A DNA stretch of 64,000 nt from Vreelandella glaciei (GTDB lineage Bacteria > Pseudomonadota > Gammaproteobacteria > Pseudomonadales > Halomonadaceae), in the NCBI RefSeq assembly GCF_013415125.1, contig NZ_JACCDE010000015.1, positions 58,135-122,134 of the forward strand, given 5' to 3'. Positions 46,604 to 54,529 of this stretch are shown one piece after another; within the stretch, counting starts at the first letter, position 1, and each line of letters begins with the position of its first letter. The notes beneath the pieces are model-generated. The model had not been told where the DNA came from. It ran no database searches and saw only the letters and a list, made by a program, of their open reading frames with translations. Both the position numbers and the translations under genes were made by a program.

Positions 46604-46978
46604 GGGCGCTCTCCTGGCGCTGGGGTGGAAGCGGCAACTTCCTCAATGCTCAGTGTAGGCCTGCCGCGTGCAAAACAATCAAACAATTGAGAGCAAAATA
46701 CGTACCATCTTTTGCGATATTTCAACGTTCGCTTACTTAAACACGACTCAAACATTACTTGGCAGAGCATCAGCGCCCATCAAACCCCTTTTATGCTTTC
46801 TTTTGGTGCGCCTAGTTGGCTTCAAGTTGGTGCATAACGCCATTTCCACTTTAGTTAAACGTCTTACTTAATATAGCGGCTGCAAAAAAGTAAAAGTGGA
46901 ACGATACTTGCGAAACGTTCGGTTATTCCCTAACCCAGCCGACTATCCGGTTGATAACGGTTCTCTTGAGGGTGGCCC
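46604..46978. other. divergent control region of the ATP-grasp / transglutaminase cluster
   Basis: The 375-bp gap between the minus-strand ATP-grasp gene and the plus-strand transglutaminase gene is AT-richer than its flanks and must contain both promoters. TTCCACTTT (46844-46852) and AAAGTGGAA (46893-46901) form a 9-bp inverted repeat with a 40-bp centre that includes TTAATATA. No RNA gene is apparent. Confidence 0.45.
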
Positions 46979-49900
46979 ATGACCATTCGCGTTGCCTTGT
47001 ACCATCGTACGACATACCACTTTGACCGCCCGGTGCGTCTATCACCCCATGTTATTCGGCTACGTCCGGCGCCCCACTGCCGCACGCATATTGAGGCGTA
47101 CTCACTCAAACTCTCCGGCGATGACCATTTTTTAAACTGGCAACAGGACCCGTTTGGCAACTTCAACGCCCGCGTGGTGTTCCCAGAACCGCGTAAAGAG
47201 CTAACCATTGCTGTCGAACTGATCGCCCCGATGACGGTGATTAACCCGTTCGATTTCTTCCTGGACGACATTGCGCAACAGATTCCCTTCGATTACCCGG
47301 AAGCGCTGCGGCAAGAGCTGGGCCCCTATCTTGAAATCACCGAGTCCGGGCCGCGCTTAATGGAGTGGCTCAAGGGCGTGCCCCGCGAACCGACCACCAC
47401 CGTCGATTTCCTGGTCGCGCTTAACCAACGCTTACAAGACGATATCGGTTACCTGGTGCGCCTGGAGCCAGGCGTACAAAGCTGTGAAGAGACTCTGTCC
47501 CTGGCCAGTGGCTCCTGCCGCGACAGCGCCTGGTTGCTGGTGCAGATTTTTCGCCACCTGGGACTCGCGGCACGCTTTGTATCGGGCTATCTGATTCAGC
47601 TTAAATCCGATGTCAAAGCACTCGATGGCCCCAGCGGTACAGAAGTAGATTTCACCGATTTACATGCCTGGACCGAAGTCTTTCTGCCTGGTGCAGGCTG
47701 GGTAGGTCTTGATCCAACCTCCGGCCTGTTCGCAGGTGAAGGCCATATTCCGCTGGCGGCTACTCCAACGACAGGTAGCGCAGCCGCCATTACCGGTTTT
47801 TCGGATAAGTGCGAAGTCACGTTCGATGTGACCATGGAAGTGGAGCGTATCCACGAAGACCCACGGGTCACCAAACCGTATAGCGATGAGCAGTGGCAGC
47901 GTATCTGCAACCTCGGCGACGACGTGGATGCCGAGCTTCTTCAGCAAGATGTGCGCCTGACCATGGGTGGCGAACCTACCTTTGTATCGGTTGATGATAT
48001 GGAGAGCCCGCAGTGGAATACCGAAGCGCTCGGTGAGCACAAGCGCGAGCGGGCCGAAGCACTACTGACACGCCTTCAGGCCGCCTATGCCCCCGGCAGC
48101 GCCATTCAGCAGCAGCAGGGCAAGTGGTATCCCGGCGAACCGCTGCCCCGCTGGGCGCTGGCCTGCTACTGGCGTAAAGATGGCGTGCCGCTATGGCGCG
48201 ACCCACAGTGGCTGGCCTGCCTGGAGGCTGCCCCGAAAGTGCACGTGGATAACACCATGGCGCAACGCTTTACCAAGGCACTTAGCGAGCGGCTGGGTGT
48301 GGCCGAACGTTACTGGATTCCAGCGTTTGAGGATGCCTACTACTATCTTTGGAAAGAGCAGTCGCTGCCAGTTAACGTTGACCCGCGCGAAGCCAACCTC
48401 AAAGACGATGTCGAGCGCCACCGCTTAGCCCGCCTATTGGAACAAGGTCTGGACGAAGTCGTTGGTTACGCTCTGCCACTGCGCCACTCGATCAGCCAAG
48501 CCCACCGCTGGGAAAGCGGCCGCTGGCCGCTCAAGCGCGACCACCTTTTTCTGGTACCCGGCGATTCCCCCATGGGGCTGCGCTTACCGCTTTCGGCGTT
48601 GCCCTGGGCTGACCCGGAAGAGCAGCCCCAGCCTGAATCACTATTCGCGCCCCGCCCGGCACTAGGCGATATTCACGGCGAGGTTGCCCGTCGTAATGCT
48701 GAACAGCTGCATATCAGCGACGCCGAACGCCTGGGTCGTTCCAGCCACCCCAGCCCATCGCACCCTGAAGGCGAAGATGTTCAGCAGCAGCCACGGGCAG
48801 AAAGCGACCGCGAGAGTGGCATTATTCACACCAGCCTGTGTGTGGAACCACGGGACGGTCGCCTGCATATTTTCCTGCCACCGCTGACCAGCTTAGAGCA
48901 CTACCTTGACCTGCTCAGTACGGTTGAAGAGTGCGCTAAAGAGCTCGCTTGCCCGGTGATGGTAGAGGGCTACTCGCCGCCTCGCGATCCGCGTCTGGAA
49001 AACTTTATGATCACCCCCGACCCGGGCGTGATCGAAGTGAATATTATGCCTGCGGCCAGTTGGCAAACCTTGGTCGCGCAAACCGAACGGCTCTACGCCG
49101 AAGCACGAGAAACTCGCCTGGGCACCGAAAAATTTATGCTCGACGGACGCCACACCGGCACCGGCGGTGGCAACCACGTCACGCTAGGCGGCCTGACGCC
49201 TGACGATTCACCGTTCTTACGCCGCCCGGATCTGCTTGCCAGCTTAGTGACTTATTGGCAGCATCACCCTAGCCTCTCTTATCTGTTTTCGGGTCTCTTT
49301 ATTGGCCCGACAAGCCAAGCGCCACGGGTGGATGAAGCGCGTCACGAAGCACTTTACGAGCTGGAAATTGCGCTACAGCAAATGCCCGAAGGCGACGTAG
49401 TACAACCCTGGCTGGTCGATCGCTTGCTGCGCCATCTGCTCACCGACTTGACTGGCAACACCCACCGCGCCGAGTTCTGTATCGACAAGCTCTATTCGCC
49501 GGATAGCGACAGCGGTCGACTCGGCTTATTGGAGCTGCGTGGCTTTGAGATGCCGCCCCATGCGCGTATGGGCCTGATGCAGATGCTGCTGATTCGCGCT
49601 CTTGTCGCGCGCTGCTGGAAAACACCCTATCGGGCCAAACCGGTGCGCTGGGGCAGCGCCTTGCAAGATCGCTGGATGTTGCCCCACTACTTGTGGAACG
49701 ATCTTGACGATGTGCTCAGTGATCTACGCCACCACGGCTTCGATTTTGATCTTGAGTGGTTCGCCCCCTTCCTGGAGTTCCGCTTCCCGCTGCACGGTCG
49801 CCTGCATACGCCCATGCTGGATATCGAACTACGCCAAGCCATCGAACCCTGGCATGTACTGGGTGAAGAGGCTTCGGCTGGCGGTACTGCTCGCTATGTG

Positions 49901-50329
49901 GACTCCTCGGTGGAGCGCCTGGAAGTCAAAGTCAGCGGCATGAGCGGTGACCGTTACGTGGTGACCTGCAACGGGCGCCGAGTGCCGCTTTCAGCCACCG
50001 GCAGAAACGGGGAAGCAGTCGCCGGGGTGCGCTACCGCGCCTGGCAGCCGCCCTCGGCATTGCATCCGCAGATTCCTATTCATGCACCGCTGGTGTTTGA
50101 TGTGATCGATACCTGGAATCAGCGCTCTGTGGCGGGCTGTACCTATTACGTGGTGCATCCCACCGGGCGTAATTTCGATACCTTCCCGGTCAATGCGTTT
50201 GAAGCCGAAGCCCGGCGACTGGGGCGTTTTAGTGACAGTGGCCATCGTCATGGCCAACAAGCTCCCAAGCTGGAAACCCCCAGCCTGGAACTGCCACAAA
50301 CGCTCGATCTGCGCTGGACGCCTAGCTAA
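46979..50329 (+). CDS. transglutaminase-like/DUF2126 large protein
   Basis: The 1116-aa cytosolic protein has an N-terminal bacterial transglutaminase beta domain (about 1-85), a transglutaminase-like papain-fold core with a complete triad (Cys180 in SGSCRDSAW, His229 in DLHAWTE, Asp245 in GLDPTSG), and a C-terminal DUF2126 domain from about residue 310 (LTMGGEPTFVSVDDMESPQWN, DGRHTGTGGGNHVTLGG, LRGFEMPPHARMG). Transglutaminase-fold members of this cluster probably cut or transfer amide bonds. No signal peptide is seen. GAGGGTGG precedes the start. It is followed by the fused ATP-grasp/alpha-E gene after 83 bp. Confidence 0.9.
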   Translation: MTIRVALYHRTTYHFDRPVRLSPHVIRLRPAPHCRTHIEAYSLKLSGDDHFLNWQQDPFGNFNARVVFPEPRKELTIAVELIAPMTVINPFDFFLDDIAQQIPFDYPEALRQELGPYLEITESGPRLMEWLKGVPREPTTTVDFLVALNQRLQDDIGYLVRLEPGVQSCEETLSLASGSCRDSAWLLVQIFRHLGLAARFVSGYLIQLKSDVKALDGPSGTEVDFTDLHAWTEVFLPGAGWVGLDPTSGLFAGEGHIPLAATPTTGSAAAITGFSDKCEVTFDVTMEVERIHEDPRVTKPYSDEQWQRICNLGDDVDAELLQQDVRLTMGGEPTFVSVDDMESPQWNTEALGEHKRERAEALLTRLQAAYAPGSAIQQQQGKWYPGEPLPRWALACYWRKDGVPLWRDPQWLACLEAAPKVHVDNTMAQRFTKALSERLGVAERYWIPAFEDAYYYLWKEQSLPVNVDPREANLKDDVERHRLARLLEQGLDEVVGYALPLRHSISQAHRWESGRWPLKRDHLFLVPGDSPMGLRLPLSALPWADPEEQPQPESLFAPRPALGDIHGEVARRNAEQLHISDAERLGRSSHPSPSHPEGEDVQQQPRAESDRESGIIHTSLCVEPRDGRLHIFLPPLTSLEHYLDLLSTVEECAKELACPVMVEGYSPPRDPRLENFMITPDPGVIEVNIMPAASWQTLVAQTERLYAEARETRLGTEKFMLDGRHTGTGGGNHVTLGGLTPDDSPFLRRPDLLASLVTYWQHHPSLSYLFSGLFIGPTSQAPRVDEARHEALYELEIALQQMPEGDVVQPWLVDRLLRHLLTDLTGNTHRAEFCIDKLYSPDSDSGRLGLLELRGFEMPPHARMGLMQMLLIRALVARCWKTPYRAKPVRWGSALQDRWMLPHYLWNDLDDVLSDLRHHGFDFDLEWFAPFLEFRFPLHGRLHTPMLDIELRQAIEPWHVLGEEASAGGTARYVDSSVERLEVKVSGMSGDRYVVTCNGRRVPLSATGRNGEAVAGVRYRAWQPPSALHPQIPIHAPLVFDVIDTWNQRSVAGCTYYVVHPTGRNFDTFPVNAFEAEARRLGRFSDSGHRHGQQAPKLETPSLELPQTLDLRWTPS

Positions 50330-50412
50330 TGTTTTTTAACTAAGCTAATGCTTTTCTCTTAGTAGCCAGTGCTGGATAATCCGCCCCCTTACCTCTCAGG
50401 ATTACAAGGATA

Positions 50413-52818
50413 ATGACGGCCCCTGTCTCACCCTCACTTCTCGCGCCCGTGGCTAACGGGCTTGTTGAGGATTACTTGAACCAGCTAGGCAAGGGACAGC
50501 CCGGCACGTATGACGCCATGCTCGATGGCCAAGGGCAGTTACGCCCGGGCTGGGAAAGCTTATTGGGCTCGCTGGAGGGCATGGGCCCCACGGGGCGTTT
50601 GCAGCAGCATGAAGAGATTCAGCGCCTGCTGGCCGAAAACGGCGTCATCTTTAATATGCATGACGAAACCCAAGGGCGTTCTTGGCGGCTTGACCCGCTA
50701 CCCTGGGTGATTGATGAAGTCCAGTGGCAAGCGCTGGAGGCGGGGCTTACTCAGCGCAGCCGCCTGCTGACCGCCCTGTATAACGATATATACGGGGCCA
50801 AAACACTCTTTGACCTAGGCCTGTTGCCGACTCAGGAACTGCTTGCGTCACCGCTTCTCTTGCTGCCCTGCCATCGTTCGCTACCCAACGACCGTGCGCC
50901 GATCGGTTTTCACGGTGTGGATATTATTCAGGACACCCAAGGACAATGGCGGGTTATGTCCGACCGGCTACAGGCACCATCCGGTACGGGCTTTGCGCTT
51001 GAAAATCGCATATTGATGGCCCGCGCCCTACCCGGCATGTACCGTAACGCGCCCTTAAAGCGGTTGGCGGGTTTCCTGGATTTGCATCACCGAACGCTCA
51101 TCGCCATGGCCTACCAGCACCGCGATAACCCCACCCTGATTCTATTAACGCCGGGGCCGGCGAGCCCGCGCTATTTTGAGCACGCCTATTTGGCTAATTA
51201 TCTCAATATCGCGTTGGTAGAAGGGCAGGATTTGGTGGTGCGCGATACGCAGGTTTGGCTGCGCACCCTGGGCGGCTTGCAACCGGTCGATGTGATCTTG
51301 CGCCATTGCGATGACGCTTACTGCGACCCGCTGGAGCTGCGCGGCGATTCGCAGCTCGGCGTGCCGGGGCTGTTACAAGCTATGCGTTCAGGCGGTGTAG
51401 CGTTATCGAACGCACTGGGTGTGGGCATTTTAGAAGCCCCGGTATTAGCTGACTACCTGCCAGCACTGTGCGAACACTTACTGGGTGAGACCCTGCTGCT
51501 ACCCAACGCCGATGCCTCTACGCAACCGGCCAGCGCACCGATATTTGACAGCCACCTGCAGCGACTTGAGCCCACTACGTTAAACCTGCGCTGTTTTGTG
51601 ACCCACACCCCGGCTACCGTCAACCGCAACACGGCGGACGAATACCAAGTGATGCCCGGCGGTTTAGCCTGGGTCGGTGCGCCTGGCTCACCCTCACTGA
51701 GCACCAGCATTGTCAAAGATGTGTGGGTCACCGCAGCCTCACCCCAGCCGCATGTCAGCCAGCTGCGCCAAGCCCGCGGCCCGGTAGTGGCGACGCGGGA
51801 TGGGACGGATCTACCCAGCCGGGTGGCTGAAAGCCTGTTTTGGCTAGGCCGCTACGGTGAGCGATTAGACACCCGCGCCCGCTTGCTGCGTGAAGCACTG
51901 CTAAGGCTAATGGAGTACGACCAGGACGCGATTGCCGACCAGCTGTTGGATGAGCTGCTGCTAGCCCTGGATATCACCACACTCAGCAAAGACGACGAGC
52001 ACCGCTTACAAGCGCCACTGATCGGTTTTGAACAGAAGCGTGCGGCACTATTGGCGCAGTTCGATGACGTGGAGCCCCAAGCGCTGCAGCCACTATTCTC
52101 GCAATTAATGCGCAATGCACGCAGCGTGCGCGACCATTTAGGCGACGACTCCTGGCGGGTGGTGCACCAGTTGCGCCAACGCATGGCCACCTTTAACCCC
52201 AGCTTGGGAGCCAGCGCGGCGCGGCGCGCTTGTGAAGGGCTATCGGCCCAGCTGGCTGCGTTTTTCGGACTCTGCAACGAGACCATGCCGCACCACTACG
52301 GTTGGCGATTCATGGATATTGGCCGCTTTCTGGATCGCGTGTTGGGCTTGCTCTCGCTGCTCAAACTTACCCTTAATGCCCCGCATTCGCCGGGATTGGC
52401 ACTGTGGGAAGTCGTGCTTGCCACCACCGATAACTTTACCGCTTACCGGCGCCGCTACCGCAGCGAGCTACATCCAGCGGCGATTCTTGACCTACTGCTG
52501 TTCGACGAGACTAACCCTCGCTCGGTGGGTTATATGCTCAAGCGCATTGAGCGTCAGATGGATCGCCTACCCGGCACTACATCCCCCTACCGTAACGCCG
52601 AACGCAGGCTGTTGATTCAGGCGAATGCAGCGCTCCATCTTGCCGATATTGATCGCTTGAGCCATTTAGCGGATACCCCCGAGGCGCAAGAGGCGCTAGA
52701 ACAACTGCTGGACGCTCTGATTGAGCCCCTGAGTGCGCTTTCTGAAGCCATCAGTCAAAGTCATTTCAGCCATGTGGAACGACCTCGCCAACTAGTTAGT
52801 ATGGAGCCCGAGGCATGA
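50413..52818 (+). CDS. fused ATP-grasp-like/alpha-E protein
   Basis: The 801-aa protein joins a circularly permuted ATP-grasp-like region (1 to about 440) with an alpha-E domain (about 467-795; LPSRVAESLFWLGRYGERLDTRA). Compared with the free copy at 45122-46603, the EDN metal position reads VMSDRLQAPSG (180-191), and the Lys-Pro-Ala-x-Glu-Ser-Gly-Gly loop is absent: only about 25 residues separate LLLPN (361-365) from LNLRCFV (390-396), where the free protein has about 80. The ATP-grasp part may therefore be inactive. The stop overlaps the next gene's start by 4 bp. Confidence 0.88.
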   Translation: MTAPVSPSLLAPVANGLVEDYLNQLGKGQPGTYDAMLDGQGQLRPGWESLLGSLEGMGPTGRLQQHEEIQRLLAENGVIFNMHDETQGRSWRLDPLPWVIDEVQWQALEAGLTQRSRLLTALYNDIYGAKTLFDLGLLPTQELLASPLLLLPCHRSLPNDRAPIGFHGVDIIQDTQGQWRVMSDRLQAPSGTGFALENRILMARALPGMYRNAPLKRLAGFLDLHHRTLIAMAYQHRDNPTLILLTPGPASPRYFEHAYLANYLNIALVEGQDLVVRDTQVWLRTLGGLQPVDVILRHCDDAYCDPLELRGDSQLGVPGLLQAMRSGGVALSNALGVGILEAPVLADYLPALCEHLLGETLLLPNADASTQPASAPIFDSHLQRLEPTTLNLRCFVTHTPATVNRNTADEYQVMPGGLAWVGAPGSPSLSTSIVKDVWVTAASPQPHVSQLRQARGPVVATRDGTDLPSRVAESLFWLGRYGERLDTRARLLREALLRLMEYDQDAIADQLLDELLLALDITTLSKDDEHRLQAPLIGFEQKRAALLAQFDDVEPQALQPLFSQLMRNARSVRDHLGDDSWRVVHQLRQRMATFNPSLGASAARRACEGLSAQLAAFFGLCNETMPHHYGWRFMDIGRFLDRVLGLLSLLKLTLNAPHSPGLALWEVVLATTDNFTAYRRRYRSELHPAAILDLLLFDETNPRSVGYMLKRIERQMDRLPGTTSPYRNAERRLLIQANAALHLADIDRLSHLADTPEAQEALEQLLDALIEPLSALSEAISQSHFSHVERPRQLVSMEPEA

Positions 52819-53681
52819 ACTATACGTTGCGGCATACCACCCGCTACCATTACAGCGCTCCGGTAACGTTGTGCCATAGTGAAGCGCGGGTGCTTCCACG
52901 CAAAACGCCCCATCAGCAGTGTGGCGCTTCGGAATTACATATTAGCCCTGCGCCGCAGGTACAAAAGGAGCGCTGCGATATATTCGGCAACCGGGTGCTC
53001 TATTTCGCCATGGAAGGGGTTCATCAAACGCTGGATGTCACTGTGGTAACACCATTGAATACTCAGCCGCTCACCGCCCTGCCTGATGTTTCGCCGCCGT
53101 GGAAAAACGTGGCCCAGCTGCTTAGCCAGGACAACAGCTTTGATGTACAGCTCTACCGACTGGACTCACCATTTATCCGTCGTAACGACGAGCTAGCCGC
53201 CTTTGCCCGTAGCTGCTTCACCCCAGGCAGACCACTTATTGAGGCGGCGCTAGCGCTGAATGAGTTGATTTATAGCACTTTTGAATACGACCCCAGCTTC
53301 ACTACGCTGGCGACACCGTTAAGCGAGGTGCTTGCCAACCGGCGTGGTGTTTGTCAAGACTTCGCCCACCTGGCGATTGGCGCATTGCGTTCGGTAGGAC
53401 TCGCCGCGCGCTACGTCAGCGGATACCTGGAAACCCAGCCACCGCCCGGGCAGCCGCGGCTGATCGGCGCTGATGCCTCCCATGCGTGGCTGGCGACCTG
53501 GATCCCCGACTGGGGCTGGCTGGCGCTTGACCCCACCAATGGCTCAGTGGCCGGTGAACAGCACCCCGTACTGGCTTGGGGGCGAGATTATGCAGATGTC
53601 GCGCCACTCAAAGGGGTTATGAACGGCGGCGGCGAGCATCGTCTTGAAGTTGAAGTCGATGTCATGCCGCAGGCGAGCTAA
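52815..53681 (+). CDS. transglutaminase-like protease (COG1305)
   Basis: The 288-aa protein has the bacterial transglutaminase N-terminal domain (YTLRHTTRYHYSAPV) and a papain-fold core with Cys180 in RGVCQDFAH, His223 in SHAWLATW and Asp239 in ALDPTNG, so the catalytic triad is complete. It has no signal peptide. It is translationally coupled (ATGA) to the fused ATP-grasp/alpha-E gene and completes the plus-strand operon of the cluster. Confidence 0.92.
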   Translation: MNYTLRHTTRYHYSAPVTLCHSEARVLPRKTPHQQCGASELHISPAPQVQKERCDIFGNRVLYFAMEGVHQTLDVTVVTPLNTQPLTALPDVSPPWKNVAQLLSQDNSFDVQLYRLDSPFIRRNDELAAFARSCFTPGRPLIEAALALNELIYSTFEYDPSFTTLATPLSEVLANRRGVCQDFAHLAIGALRSVGLAARYVSGYLETQPPPGQPRLIGADASHAWLATWIPDWGWLALDPTNGSVAGEQHPVLAWGRDYADVAPLKGVMNGGGEHRLEVEVDVMPQAS

Positions 53682-53712
53682 AACATTAACAATTATTAAT
53701 GCCTGATAGCCA

Positions 53713-54420
53713 TCAGGCTGATTCGTAAGCAGCTTTAAGACGATAAAACTCTTCTACAATAGCGGCCATTTCATCGGCGTCGTAATCGCATAGGCCGCTC
53801 ACGACAAGCTTCTTAGAGCCCACACCCACCGCTTCACCAGCGGACTCGATCGAGAACTCCAAGCGGGCATCGGCACGCTTACCGTGAACCTCTAGCGAAG
53901 AGTGGTTCAGCGTCAATCCTGGAGAAAAACCATCTAAACGCCCAAGTGAAAAACCCATGCTATCGTAGATCACCAGCGGACGTTTAGGGTTAAACATAAC
54001 CCCATGTTGCTCCATAAGTGGTTTGAGATAGTGTGGAAAATTCTTGCCTGAAAACGCCACATAACAGCGTGCAAAGGCTTCCACCACATCGGCATCGTGG
54101 GTAATGTCACCGCTACGCACTACCTGTAAGTAACCTTTGCCGCTCTCATCACAGACATGCAGTGTACCGTCGTCTGCTTCGCTGAACTTTAGCGGTGTAT
54201 CGGCGCCCACCATGTTGGTGAAGCGAAATTCCATTTGCCGCGACAACCCAAACTTTGTGAGCACCAATGCAAACAGCAGATCACCGGGCACACAAAAGCG
54301 GCGTGCATCCGGATTATGAATAGGGTTGTAGTCACCCGCCACGCCTTTGGCGAAGCGACTGGCCTGCTCTGCGGAGATCACCACATACTCTCCGCGCTGC
54401 GTATAAAAATCCTTGAACAT
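53713..54420 (-). CDS. DUF3581 protein
   Basis: The 235-aa protein matches DUF3581, whose N-terminal half (VISAEQASRFAKGVAGDYNPIHNPDARRF) resembles hot-dog-fold MaoC-like dehydratases (core AGDYNPIHN). An acyl-related role is possible but unproven. It is convergent with the transglutaminase gene and divergent from the AsmA-like gene. Confidence 0.78.
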   Translation of the reverse strand: MFKDFYTQRGEYVVISAEQASRFAKGVAGDYNPIHNPDARRFCVPGDLLFALVLTKFGLSRQMEFRFTNMVGADTPLKFSEADDGTLHVCDESGKGYLQVVRSGDITHDADVVEAFARCYVAFSGKNFPHYLKPLMEQHGVMFNPKRPLVIYDSMGFSLGRLDGFSPGLTLNHSSLEVHGKRADARLEFSIESAGEAVGVGSKKLVVSGLCDYDADEMAAIVEEFYRLKAAYESA

Positions 54421-54529
54421 GGCGTTTGTTGCCTGCCTAGCGTTGAAATCGAAAACCCGTCACTGCCCAACGCCGCGCATAATGCCATAAAACACGCCCC
54501 AACAGGAGTTATCTGCTAGGGAAGCCACT

